Shown here: positions 1-11,166 of the stretch, in pieces
How the letters are laid out: every line of letters starts with the position of its first letter
How positions within the stretch are numbered: position 1 is the stretch's first letter
NCBI GenBank assembly: GCA_026261815.1
Contig: JAMPIT010000566.1
Span: forward strand, 32,017,001 to 32,081,000
Source: Monarcha castaneiventris obscurior
Lineage: Eukaryota; Chordata; Aves; Passeriformes; Monarchidae
DNA length: 64,000 nt
Direction of reading: 5' to 3'
Notes under the pieces: generated by a model
The model's database searches: none
The model's input: the letters and a program-made list of their open reading frames with translations, nothing else
What the model was told of the DNA's origin: nothing
Position numbers and translations under genes: made by a program

Positions 1-620
1 AATATCTCTCACCAAGCAAAAAAAAAAAACCAACAACAAAAAAAACACCAACAAAACACAAAAAAAACCCACCCAAAAAACCCACCCCAAACATTAAAGT
101 AAAAACACATCTCTGAAAGTCATCTGCTATATAACTTGAGGCTAAAATTTCCAAATGTCACACGCACACAACTATCAAAGCATGAAACAAACACGCCCAA
201 AATTGATGCAGAGAGTCACTGAGGTTTGTATCTCTTGATAGCTCTGTGGCTGGCACATCTTTCTCTTAATGAAACATAAGCTCCATTCACATTTTGAAAT
301 TGCTTCTAGTCAAACAGCTCCAAAACCAGGGAGAACAAAAGACGTTGAATTCTCATAGTTCTTTGTGTCGCTTGTAAATGTTTCCCAAGCCACAACTCCC
401 CATGCAAGCTTTTGAGCCTAAAACCCAAGAGACAAATAATTATGGAGGAGAAGACTGCCAAAGCACCAAGACAGAGCAGCAACAGAAAGCAACAAACAGC
501 CAAGAATTGAGTGGTACATAGGATGCTACCTATTACACTGAATGGTGACATTTCCCCTGATGCCCACTGTGTTTACAGGGGAGGGGTGACAGGATTTTGA
601 CTGGCACAGCTATCCCTGCA

Positions 621-626
621 CCAAAG
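621..626. repeat. Target-site duplication of LTR copy A (left)
   Basis: CCAAAG, matched exactly by 1160-1165 on the other side of the LTR. Confidence 0.8.
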
Positions 627-1159
627 TGTGGAGGGCTGTGAGCCCTTGACTCAGGAGTCCTCTGCACTCCCTTGGAGGAAAGAAGCCTGAAGGCAAAAGG
701 ACTCAGACATAAGAAACCTTTCCCTACGTTATGGTGGGAGACTGAACCAACCCCAGCACGCCTTGTTTCTCTATGGTAATACCTTGTATCCAGTTGGTAA
801 TTTGGGTTCTACCCCACCCCTGCCTTTCCCATAAAAAGGGCCCTGGGTCTGCCCTGAATCAGGGAGTCGGTATTTCTGGCCTCCCCTTCCCAGGGACTGC
901 TGGACAATAAAGCTGCCTCTGTGGCACTGCCACACACGGCTCCTGTCTCTCTGTCCCCGAGTTTGCCTCGGGTGATTTCACAAAGAGCTGAATCACAAGA
1001 GCTGGAATCACTTGTAGCCGAGAAATCTCACTCCACTTGCTGAGATCACCGCTGTGCAGGGAGGCTGCCTTGGCCCCTAGAAGAGCTGTTCTTTGCTGGA
1101 CACTTTCTAGGAAGGTCCTGGTTTCTGGTACCTGACCAGTATCAGACCTCCTTGCAACA
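627..1159 (+). mobile_element. Solo LTR, ERVK-like, copy A
   Basis: This is a complete solo LTR. It begins TGTGGAGGG and ends GCAACA, and it is flanked by the direct repeat CCAAAG (621-626 and 1160-1165), a perfect 6-bp target-site duplication. Inside are a TATA-like box (ATAAAAAGG at 831-839) and a poly(A) signal AATAAA (906-911) followed by pyrimidine-rich sequence, so the U3-R-U5 order reads on the plus strand. A related copy lies inverted at 2714-3163. A 6-bp duplication is usual for ERVK/alpha-beta type elements; the family name is inferred from that and not from a database match. No internal viral genes are present. Confidence 0.85.
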
Positions 1160-1165
1160 CCAAAG
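1160..1165. repeat. Target-site duplication of LTR copy A (right)
   Basis: CCAAAG, matched exactly by 621-626. Confidence 0.8.
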
Positions 1166-2400
1166 CTGTCTCAGGTTCACATCTGCTTGCAGAATAAAGG
1201 CTGGGAGGGGATCAGGAGATGTGGATTCCTCTCTGGGTACTGTCAAGCCAAGTTCCTTCAGGCCACAGGCTACATTGCACATGACCTGGAAGAAGCCACC
1301 TTATGAGATGGATGCAATGGGCTCTGTTTTGCCCTTTGACCACTGTGGGTATTGACTCAGTAATCCTCCCAGCACAGGATTCTACACCTGTACAGAGGCT
1401 TGCAGACTCAGCTGGGACCCATCACTTTAATATAACCACCTTTGATGTCCCACAAGGAAACTATCTTTCCTTACATTTACTCCCACCAATGCAAACCCAG
1501 AGGCACTCAAACTTGAATGGGTTTTAAGGAACCAGCCAGAAGAATTTTAGAAAGAGTCTTGATTTCTCTCAAACCAATCCAGCCACAAGCCTGCTGAAGC
1601 GAACCCTGAAGAATGACCTCCCATATGTCTCACCACACGCCAGACTGGAACCCCAGCAAGATGCCATGTGCTGCATCGGGAGCGAGCCTCAGCCCCACAC
1701 CCCGGGGTAAGAAGCACCTGTGTTGGAAGTACACTAATAAACATATACACACATCTTCCACACAGCCACTGTGGGGCCATGAAGAGATTGAATTTTCTAC
1801 AGGAGGGCTCGATAAGACAGCTCCCATGGCTCTGTGCAAGCTCTCAACACCTCGGCAGGAATGGTGCAAGGAGCTGCATGGAGGAGCAAGGTGCTGTGCA
1901 GGCACTCATGGGCACCAGGTGTGTGCACGTCTGAGGAAAGGCAGAGGGCACACACAGCTGGGGTGCACATGGGGGAGGTCAAACGGAAGAGAATCCATCA
2001 GTTTCAGAGGGAAGAGCATCCATCCTGATGAGTGAGGTGACACAACGACCCCCAGCAGTTCCCCCAGCAGATGCTTTACCTCAGTGAAATCTCACTGGGT
2101 TCAGTGTTCTCCCACTTCTAAAAAGACAACAACACATTTCTATCCAAAAACTTTCAGTGGAAATACAATACAAACAGTTATTTTGCATCTGGCTTCAACA
2201 GCTGTGTATCTCAGGGAAAAGAAAATCCTCACTAATGAAAACGTGCACCATTCAGACAACACGATACCACTGCATGAGGAAAAAAGACAGCAGGAAGTGG
2301 GCCTCACTGGGGTTAGTTTCAAATTTTTTTCACCTTATCCTGAAATGGACGCTGGACTTACATTTTAGAGTAAGAACTTCTGATATTACTAAATATTGTT

Positions 2401-2541
2401 CAGAGAAGTTGTGGATGCCCAATCCCTGGATGCTCCTTCCCTGGAAGTGTTCAAGGTCAGGCTAGGCAGAGTTTTGAGCAAGTGCAAAGATGTCCCTGCA
2501 CATAGCAAAGGGGCTGGATTAATTGATCTTTAAAGGTGAAA
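2401..2541 (+). mobile_element. CR1: CR1 LINE 3' fragment
   Basis: The sequence resembles the 3' part of avian CR1 in sense orientation: a 'gtggatgccc..atccctgg..gtgttcaaggtcaggct' region, then 'gagcaa', 'tgtccctgc' and 'gatctttaaa', all in the usual order. It is diverged, has a short extra segment, and lacks the terminal octamer repeat. It is an old 5'-truncated copy with no coding capacity, lying just left of solo LTR copy B. Confidence 0.7.
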
Positions 2542-2713
2542 CCGAAGTATTTTATGATTAGAAGACACCTGGAGACTTCAACTAGTTTAAAAAATTCTAT
2601 AAACAGTCTGAAAAAGACAGGTAATCAGGCACTAACACAGTTCAGACCTCCCAGAGATGTACTCAATCATCCAGTACGTTTTTCATGAAAGGTAACAAAT
2701 CAATCAGACATAG

Positions 2714-3163
2714 TGTCACAGGGGTTCTGATACTGGTCCGGCACCAGTAATCCAGGACCTTCCTAGAAAGGGTGTCCAGCAAAGAACAGCTCTTCTAGGG
2801 GCCAAGGCAGCCTCCCTGGACAGCGGTGATCTCAGCAAGTGTAGCGATTTCTCAGCTACAAGTGATTCCAGCTCGGCTTTATTGTCCAGCAATCCCCGCG
2901 AAGGGGAGGCCAGGAACAGCAACTCCCTGAATCAGGGCAAACCCAGAGCCCTTTCTATGGAAAAAGCAGAGGGTGGAGTAGAACCCAAATTACCAACTGG
3001 ATACAAGGTATTACCATACAGAAACAAGGCATGCTGGGGGTGGTTCAGTCTCCAACCGTAATCTAGAGAGAAGTTTCTTATCTCTGAGTCCTTTTGCCCT
3101 CGGGCTTCTCTCCTCCAACGGTGGGCAGAGGACTCCTGAGTCAAGGGCTCCCAGCCCTCCACA
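2714..3163 (-). mobile_element. Solo LTR, ERVK-like, copy B
   Basis: This is the same LTR family as 627-1159 but on the minus strand. It begins TGTGGAGGG at 3163 and ends TGTGACA at 2714. The flanks are ACATAG (2708-2713) and ACACAG (3164-3169), a 6-bp target-site duplication with one mismatch. The poly(A) signal AATAAA lies at 2883-2878. Compared with copy A it lacks about 80 bp just after the poly(A) signal (most of R/U5), and the TATA-like box is altered. It is non-coding. Two solo LTRs with separate target duplications mean two independent insertions, not one provirus. Confidence 0.82.
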
Positions 3164-4131
3164 ACACAGAATTCACACACAGGACAGAAGATACCCTCTA
3201 TCACAGAACCACACATTTAAAAAGAGAGTAAGAGGGAGAACCTGTAAATATGGTGAGAGCACAAATTCTTTAAGATACTAGGAATATCTGAAATGCACGC
3301 CATTTTCTCCTCCACCTCCTTCTCAGACAAGAAGGATTACAGTGAGAAGGCAAAATTCAGCACTTTTTAACAGCACAAACAGGTGCTGTGGAGATAGAAG
3401 AAGGGCAGCAGTATAAAATTTTGTATCTCACAGGCTTTATGAGAAGATAAATTGAATATTAGTTTCTTTTCTTTCAACAAGAGTAAGGTTAAGTATGTTT
3501 AAGAGGTGTATGATTAAAGAAAATATGGACGACACCACTGGGCAATTGAAATCCAGCCACCCTTAATGACCAAAGCTAATCAGATTTTACTATTAATGTT
3601 AGACACAAAAGATTTCACCTCTTGCCTGAATGAAATGTATAGCTGAATAGAAAAAAGGAAGACCGATTCTCTTTCAGAATTTGCCCCCAGCTGTTTATAA
3701 GAAGAAAGCCTGGTTTAGGGGAGGTTTGAACCTACTTCAGACACATTTCATGTAAAAGCTAGGACCATTTCTCTGGGTGGCAACAGCCCCTAATCTGGAA
3801 CTCCTGAAGATAATGTCTACAAGAAAGGGATGGTCTGCTCTGGGATTGGGGGAGGAGCTACAGGAACACAGAAGCAACTACTGCTGAGGGAGCTGGATGT
3901 GCTGGAGAAGGCGTGAAGGACAGGAGATGGCCTCTGGGAATTCCTGGGCCTTTAGGCTCCACAAGGCAGCAGGTCCTGCACTGGGGCTTCAGAGAAATGG
4001 GACCAGAACCCACATAAAGACAGGCATCATTTCACCCTCTGCTTGCAGACAGGGTTCTCCTCAGTACCTCTTTTTTAAAAAATCAACCAACCCAAATATA
4101 ATATATGTACCCACACTGCTTCAACCATTTC

Positions 4132-4136
<5 letters not shown>

Positions 4137-4161
<25 letters not shown>
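4137..4161 (+). repeat. Poly-T tract
   Basis: Twenty-five consecutive T on the plus strand (poly-A on the minus strand). No recognisable retroposed sequence is attached, so it is called a simple repeat. Confidence 0.9.
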
Positions 4162-4163
<2 letters not shown>

Positions 4164-7078
4164 GTAAAAAGCAACAGTTTGGAGAGCACAAAGGAGAAAA
4201 AGTGTAAAATTATGAGAACATGCAGTTCCCAAGAAATGATGTTGTATCATGCTTTTGAAACTTTTAGGAACCAAAACTTTTTGCATTTTTTTGTTCATTT
4301 TGTAAAATAACAGCCCTCCTCCCCACCTTCTAAGTGAAACACTGTTTTAGAGAGTGTGTGCCAGGATGTGAGACGCCCATGGGTGGGACTTCTCACAGGA
4401 GATGCACAAAGCAATGCACTGGTCATTAGTGAGGACCCTCCCTCCAGCCAGCGCAAACCCTAACTGGTGTTGAAAACAGAGTGCCCAAGTTTCAGAAGTG
4501 CTGAGGGAGCCAAAAGCCCAAAGAACAACAATGGCTGTGGAGGGCTCTCAGCCTCCAGAAAGGAAAACAAAAACCAGTCTGGGTAAGCCAGTCCTACACA
4601 AAAGTTTTGTGTGAGCAAGGACAACTCAAATGGCCTTAATGAGAAGCAGTCCAACACATCCTTGCCATCAGATCAGGAAGCTCAATAACAGCACTGGGGC
4701 TCCACACAAGGCCTGGTGGGACAATCACATCAGCCTCAGTCTACCTAATGCCAAGGCAACAGTTATGCAATGACAGAAACAAAACGTTGTATTCATGGAG
4801 GACTGGATCCCCAGCTGACAAAGGCTTCTTTTTGTGACTTCTTTTTGAAGTACTTCATATGAAATTTCTGCTCCAAGTCCCCTCTCCTGACTGACCAAAC
4901 TGCCATTAACTCAGTCGGGCACAGCTTGGTCACCCAACAATGCTTCTAAGCAAAGAGCTCCGTAGACCTTGGAATTTTGTCTTGTTATTATCACCATTAT
5001 GAGCAAAGTGTTCAAGAAAGTTTTCTTGTCTTCACTCCCTTTTTCCCAACTGCTACATTCAGGACAACCCATTCTATATGGACATAAATACATTATATAC
5101 TTCACACACTTCACAATGTGCAAGACTAACTTCAGTGTTTTTCTGAGGTTTTAGGACTGAAATAAAGATGAGCTTCTCCTTAGGATGAATCACTCACAAA
5201 TATTTAAAACAACTTTTTGATTTCAAACTGCTAGCAACTTAACTAACTGAATGAAAACCAATTTCATACAGTTAGCAGCAAAGACATTGAAGAACAATTT
5301 TACATGCGTTACCTTGGAAATCAATACTTTTCTCTTAATAAGAAAGTAAAAACATTCCTTTGTTTCTATCCCTCTTCCCTCCCCATTCCAAGATTTATTG
5401 GACATCAACCCACGCCAGTAAAAGTGTAAGTCAAGAGGAGGATCTTAAGATATGGACAAGAGGAGAAGCTGCCCACTTTGCAGCTTCATTTAATATCAAA
5501 AGCTCGCATAGGAAAAGAATAATCTAAAAAAAATGAGAATCAGAGTATGGACACAAAAAATAAGCTTTCTGATGCTGCTAATACAGCTGGTTGGTTTATT
5601 TCAACCATCAGAGCTGCTGATGCTACAGGAATCAGTACTTTAACTGAAAGGGGTGTAGAAAACTTATAAAAAGCTTAGTAAAAAAGGCATTAATACAAGA
5701 GGAGTCTGATCTTCACTAAGCTATGGAACAAACCAGTTAATAAGCACTTAGAAATTAAGGAATTAGGTGATGCGAATTAATTTAACAAAGTAGCAACCAT
5801 AGGAATTCTGTCAGCTTCCTTTAGCTTTGGCTGAGTAATTAAGGTTTTTTTTTCTTCTTAATTAAAACCAGAGACAGTGCCAGCATCAGTATGTGCATAT
5901 TAACACTTGGGCACGCACTGATAGCTCTGCTTTAGCAGCTGCAACCTCTAAGCAATAATATGCCAGTGGCAAACTAGACCAAAGATACAGCTGTATTTTT
6001 CCATCTTTTTCCAAACCTCCTAACTTTCACTACTACTTAATTAATTTGCATGTATTGTTGGTTGAAAAGAGCTCGCAGGAAGCAGCTACTAAAAGTCCCA
6101 TGCAGAAAGAATGGGAATGCTGAAGGTGAGTGCTGACTGCCGACGGACCCACGTACACTACGAGTCGTTCCCTCCCTAGGGCCCCACTTCTGCTCCTGTT
6201 AACAGACTCACGCAAGCGCTACCCTCCCCATAAGTTTGGGAACAGAAGTCGCCGCTTTCCATCCACACCCAACTCCCTCCACCGCTGCAGAGGGAGCAGC
6301 GCACCACGTTATCCCAACGGCCCGCAGGATTCCCTAATGCTCACACCTAAACGCACCGCGCCTGGCACATGGCAGTACTCTGCCCGTCTCCAGAGGCACG
6401 TCCACTCTCCTCCCTGTGTCCCGAGGCTATCCCCCCCTCTCCCGACCAAACTTCACACCCCGGCAAAAGCTGACCCGCACCTCTAGGGACGCGGGTCTGG
6501 CGAAGAGGAGCTGCGCGGCTCCCCCGCTCCCCCTTATCCCGAGGGGAAGCCAGGCGGGACCGAGCCAGTCCCCAGCGCCGGGCGGCGGCACCGAGACCCG
6601 CGGGGAGAGCCGGGGCCGCTCCTGCCTCCCCCCGAGCGCGCCTCTTGCTCGGCTTCTGCGGAATGGACCGCGGGATGGAGAAGCTCCGGGCCGGCTGCGT
6701 ACAGCCGCCTCCGAAAGTACAGATCCCGCATTCTGCATTACTATTCTCATCATCAACATCAGTGATTTATTTTCAGAGAACGGGAGCGCTCTGCAGCTGG
6801 CGAGCAAGGTCCCGTTGTCCCGCCGGACAGGGCGTCCCTGCGCCCGTCCCCGCTCCCGCTCCCTGCGCGGAGTTCCTGCGGCAGCGGCGCGGAGCGCGGC
6901 GGGCGGAGGGGCGGAGGGGCGGCCGCTGCCCCTCCCGGCGCTGCCGGGGCGCTCAACAGGCGGCTGCCGCTGCCGCCGGCCGGGGCTGCCCCGCACCTGC
7001 CCCGCTGCCGCCCTCCCCGCAGCCGCGGCTCCCCTGCGGGCCCGGGGCGCGGGCTGTGCCGCAGCCGCGCTGGCTTAC

Positions 7079-7082
7079 CCAT
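7079..7082 (-). CDS. GPM6B: GPM6B first coding exon (ATG G)
   Basis: GPM6B is a four-pass membrane proteolipid of neurons and oligodendrocytes in the PLP1/DM20 family. On the minus strand the sequence reads GCCAGCC ATG G followed at once by GTAAGCC. The start codon therefore has a good context (G at +4, A/G-rich -3 region), and the exon ends after one base of codon 2, in phase 1. This split start, with only ATG plus one G in the first coding exon, is the known arrangement in PLP1 and the M6 genes, where exon 2 supplies the rest of a glycine codon and then a CFECC- or LLECC-type sequence. Exon 2 is not in the window. The gene choice (GPM6B rather than GPM6A or PLP1) rests on the neighbouring same-strand GEMIN8, as in the human Xp22.2 order. 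Being four bases long, the call depends on context. Confidence 0.65.
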
Positions 7083-7123
7083 GGCTGGCCGGGGCGGTGC
7101 GGGCGGGCGCAGGGCAGGGGCTC

Positions 7124-7229
7124 GCTGTGCTGTGCGGGGCTATGCCGTGCCGTGCCGGGCTGTGCCGTGCTGTGCCGTGCCGTGCCGGGCTGTGCTGTAC
7201 CGTGCTGTGCCGTACCGTGCCGTGCCGGG
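7124..7229. repeat. 5-bp minisatellite (GTGCC-type)
   Basis: About twenty imperfect copies of a five-base unit (variants GTGCC, GTGCT, GTACC, GGGCT) lie about 40 bp upstream of the GPM6B start codon on the minus strand, so probably in its 5' UTR or core promoter. Confidence 0.85.
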
Positions 7230-7400
7230 TGAGCGGCTGCCGGAGGACAGCGGCCGCGGCTCCGCTGGGCTGTGGGGGCTGCGCCGGCCGGCGGCGGGAG
7301 CGGGGCCGGGAGGGGCGGGGCGGCCCCGCCTGCGCCGCCTCAGGGCCCGGCCCGGCCGCGAGGGGCAGGGGACAGCGCCCCCCCGCGGCCCCGCCGCCCC

Positions 7401-7490
7401 CGGAGCCGGAGCCGGGGCCGGAGCCGGGGCCGGGGCCGGAGCCGGGGCCGGAGCTGGGGCTGGAGCCGGAGCTGGGGCTGGGGCTGGGCC
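7401..7490. repeat. 6/12-bp G/C minisatellite (GGAGCCGGGGCC-type)
   Basis: A run of alternating GGAGCC and GGGGCC units with a few GGGGCT variants in the GPM6B CpG island. It gives long spurious Gly-Ala and Pro-Ala ORFs on both strands. The GGGGCC unit favours G-quadruplex formation on the plus strand. Confidence 0.85.
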
Positions 7491-8149
7491 GCCTGCCCCG
7501 TGTCCCTCCGGTGTGACAGGAGCCTCCGGAGCCAACGGGGACCAGCAGCCGCTGCCAGGCAGCACCCTCTCGCCGGGAAAACCTTGGGAACCCGAGCTGC
7601 GCCTTCAGCTTTTTACCCTTTACCTTCAGAGGCACCTGCCCCTTGATGTTTCTCTGTGACAGTGGCAAGGGCACCGTGTGCTCAAACACGACATCATTTC
7701 ATGGCTGTCTATACCCGTGCTCAGCTTATCTTCCTTTCTTATCTTCCCGGTCCCTTCCGAAGCGTCTCCTGCCGCTTTCCAGCGTCACACAGCACTGCGG
7801 GAGCTGCCACTCGAGCGGCGTTCCAGCCACACCGCCGTGCATGAGGATGCTCGCAGGGACTTTGTCATTCCTTAAGCGCTGTGAGGAATGTGTCCTGGCT
7901 TTAGGGAAATTCGGTAAACGGGACCCTCAAGCAACAGACTGGGTAGTTCGGGGGCATATGGGTGGCTTCTCCCTTAGGAGATTACCCGTAACCCCTTCCC
8001 CGTACCTGGACATGTGGGAGGTAGAAATGGCAGTGTCACACGGGAGTGATCCTTCACAGGCACTGGAGACAGGTATGGAAGAGAGTGGCAAAGTCAGCTT
8101 TCGGAGTTCAGCTGCTTTCCTAAACTGGACTTTTTCCATTAGAGCAATT

Positions 8150-8650
8150 TGATTGCCTCAGTTGCAAAGGCCAGTGCTTTAGACAGAATAAGTGCATCTA
8201 CAGTGACTAATATCAATCAGATTGTGCTGATTTATATTAACTGGGTGCTTGGCATGCATTTCCTTTGTCTTTGTCACAATAAGAGTACACTAATTTTCTG
8301 TTATTTATGTGAAGTGTAAGGATATATTTCACTTCCTCCTGTGATCATTAACACATTCATCTGTTCAATTATGTAACTATATTATTCACCTCAAATTGAG
8401 ATCGATTGCTTAAGAACATATTAATAAAATTCAAAGGCAAAAGAGTGACAGAAATGTGAACACTAATTTTCAGGGAGATTAGTTTGTACTTCGGAAATTA
8501 AGGCCCCTGCTCCCAAAATAGTGTGTGCACTCGTTATAAAGTTGCAATGTTAATGTGTGGTTTCTTTTCCATTAACATAAAAATCAGTCTCCTGGGCCAG
8601 AATGATCTGAGGCTTTTGCATTGATTAATGAACATATATGTTTTTCTGGT
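8150..8650. promoter_or_regulatory. Candidate conserved non-coding element
   Basis: This is an AT-rich, non-repetitive stretch just upstream of the GPM6B island. It is dense in ATTAAT/ATTA-type homeodomain cores and short inverted motifs and has no coding frame. It has the texture of deeply conserved vertebrate enhancers, but conservation cannot be seen from one sequence, so this is a weak, inferred call. Confidence 0.25.
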
Positions 8651-11141
8651 AAGGTCTGTGGGCTCAACACCATGCAAGCACCACGGGATCAGGGAGTAAA
8701 TGCCTCTCCTCTAACAGGTAATTAGTGGATTGATGGAGTAAGCCATTTTATAAACACAGAAAAAAAAATCATAGCTAAGCTGATCACTAGCAAGCTGCTT
8801 CCAGATCTCACTGGGAATTAAAGTAGATGAGCTATGCACCTTTGAAAAATTAGATTAATTATGGAAATAGCACATGACCCTTAACTAGAGTGGCACTAAA
8901 TAGCACTGAAATATGGCAGGAACAAGAGGCACATGGTAAAAACATCCCACTGTGCGCAGCACTATGTGCTGGTGAAGGTATAAGTTAATTTCATTTTTTA
9001 AAATAAAAATTGGTTGAAATTTATATTCTTTGAAGTTCCTACAGCATACTGCTTGATTTATATTAGAATCAGCTGAAAAATGTCCCTTAATTCTGACTGT
9101 ACTTGCACTTACGGGTAACTTTGCATTACTGAAAACTATAGGAAAAGTTCCTCAAGGGAAGTTGGTAAGTGCTGTCCAAATTGGGTTTACATACTTGCAC
9201 CAAAGTATGAGGCAGATACTCCTAAGGGAGTGTAGAAGAAGTTGTCCATATCAACACATTTGCAGTGAGAGGAGGGACTTGCTTTCTGCTATCCTCAGAA
9301 ATGTTGGTCATTTTTCTCTCCAAAGGGAGAGAAAACACAAATATAGAAAATAGTGTATGCATCAGTATTGGTTATGGCTCAGCAGTCAGTGCAGATTTCC
9401 ACTCACAGAGATACCAAATCTCTGACAAGTGAAGAGAGAAGTTGACAGGGCTGATGTCAGAAGTATTGGTTCCTTAAGGGAAACTACACTGTAATATTCA
9501 ATTGAGGTCAAGGAGACAGGAATACTTGAAATTTCTGCTAGGAATAGAAAGTAATGGATTTCATTTCAGAATGAAGATATCTGGAGAAACAGGTATTTCT
9601 CTGTTTGGGAAAGACTTCTGAATGGATTCTGGTCCATGCTCTTGTATCTAGCACACAGTGTAAAAGAGAAAAGCTGAAGTGTGCAGCATTTCAGCCACTC
9701 TCCATATTTGAATGGCTTCTTGGGTGCTATAGCTGGTAGCTGTAAGGAAGGGCTAAAGTCCCGCTGTAAATTATGCTGGAAGCCAGACTGATCCAAACAA
9801 TCTCATCATCGAGGGATTACAAAACGACCACTTGACCAATGGTGCCATTGCAGATTTGATCTACAAAAGAGAAAGCGAATGTTAGAATCCTGCATTGTTT
9901 AATGTCATTGTCTGTGCTGGGTGCTTAAAACCTTTTCCATAGTTTAGGTAACAACCTGCAAACATTTTTCTTTATGCAGTTACCCCAATACTAACGTCAT
10001 GATACCAGGTATTTCAAGAGACACCTTCAGTCCCTGTAGCAATATGCTTGGGTTATCTCCTAAAATATTCTGGAGCAGTATGTTTCTCTCTGGAGATGTT
10101 TCAAGGAGGCTATTTGATGTTCAGAAGAAAATTTAACTTCAGCCTTAAGATTAGTCAAGAAGAGGCAAGATGGAATGTGGGAGTCTCACTAGTTGTAACC
10201 CAGGGCATGGCATCAGTCTGAAATGTTGTATATTGCTGGATTTGACCATTTCCAGCAATTAGTGGTGAAACTGATTTCTAGATTAAGGGAAGGCTCATTG
10301 CATATAATTCATTTTCTTGTTGTTTTAATTTACCAGGCTCCATCTGTTTCCCCACTTCTCCGCTGCAGAACAAATCCCTTTTTTGCAGACAGACTGGTGT
10401 GATAGCTGCCGCTACCTGTTTGTTTGTCTCTGTTTCCCACTCCTACTCTTTCCTCAGGCTGTCTAACTAGACAGATTGCCCTAGGTAGGAAACCCTCCCA
10501 GATAAAAACAGAAACAAAGGCAGTGCGTTTCCACTTAATGTTTTAGCTTTGACTAAACATTCAGGTGCATTAAAGACAGTGGTTTAATAAAAAGATGTCC
10601 TGATGGGTTGTGTGTTTCAGTGGGTTCTCAGCTCCCACATCAGCAGTATGGGAGGCCCCTTCCCATGGCTCCCTGTGCTAACAGTGATGCTAATGGTTAA
10701 TCATAATATTACTTCTGGCTACTACACAGGCAGTGGCAGTGGGTAGCAGTCATGGCCACTTTCCAGAGGATTAGATTGAGTGTATGGGGTGCTACTCTGC
10801 TTTTGCAAAAATCCTGCAAACTTCCAAAACCTTATAAAATCAGGGACTCATAAAACAGCCTCCTTTTGAATGTTAACATGAGTGTATTTTAGCTTCAAGG
10901 AAATGAGAAGCGATAAAACCCGGTTTTAGTTTCACTGAGTGTTCTCTGTGGCCTTTCTCAAGGGGGATTCAGCCATCCTCTCTGTACTGAGCTTCTGTGA
11001 TTCCACGTACAGTTGAGGCATACCGTGGTTTTTCTCTCCCATGTGATCTTCTGTTCACAGAGGCTGTGGATGTTAAAGACAAGTAAGATGACAACTGGAT
11101 CCCTTTAAACACTTTGTGCACTTTATATCTGTGCGTAAAGA

Positions 11142-11166
11142 AGAGGTGACCTGTGTGGTCACCTCT
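11142..11166. repeat. Perfect 10-bp hairpin
   Basis: AGAGGTGACC, a 5-base loop, then GGTCACCTCT. The arms contain GGTGACC/GGTCACC, close to a palindromic nuclear-receptor half-site pair. No neighbouring gene feature explains it. Confidence 0.6.

Larger units (their letters stand above)
1..7078 (-). other. GPM6B: GPM6B intron 1 (5' part)
   Basis: This is the sequence downstream of the four-base first coding exon of GPM6B on the minus strand; exon 2 would lie beyond the left edge of the window. No coding exon of the proteolipid family was recognised here: I looked on the minus strand for the conserved CFECC-type exon 2 start and for the alternative N-terminal exon known in mammals. The stretch holds an A/C-rich low-complexity tract (about 20-95), two inverted solo LTRs (627-1159 and 2714-3163), a short CR1 fragment (about 2401-2541) and a 25-base poly-T tract (4137-4161). 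The rest is unique-looking AT-rich sequence in which I see nothing. Confidence 0.6.
6430..7640. promoter_or_regulatory. GPM6B: CpG-island promoter of GPM6B
   Basis: This block is strongly G+C and CpG rich, in contrast to the AT-rich sequence on both sides. It contains the four-base first coding exon of GPM6B (7082-7079, minus strand), so transcription most likely starts within the island to the right of 7082 and runs leftwards. Two G/C-rich tandem repeats lie in it, at 7124-7229 and 7401-7490, in what should be 5' UTR or proximal promoter. No TATA box stands out, as is usual for such islands. The long ORFs in the island run through simple repeats and are not genes. Confidence 0.75.

Noticed and set aside
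306..551. 81-residue minus-strand ORF with a strongly hydrophobic segment
   Set aside because: A T-rich strand easily encodes Leu/Phe/Ile/Cys runs; no recognised family, no splice or promoter context, and it lies in an intron. Chance is the simplest reading.
621..3169. The inverted LTR pair as the two ends of one provirus
   Set aside because: Proviral LTRs are direct repeats and share one target duplication; these are inverted, have different duplications and enclose no viral genes.
6416..7659. Long overlapping ORFs (up to 366 residues) on both strands
   Set aside because: They lie in the CpG island, translate minisatellites into Ala/Gly/Pro/Arg/Cys runs, occur in several frames at once and match no known family; they are a base-composition artefact.
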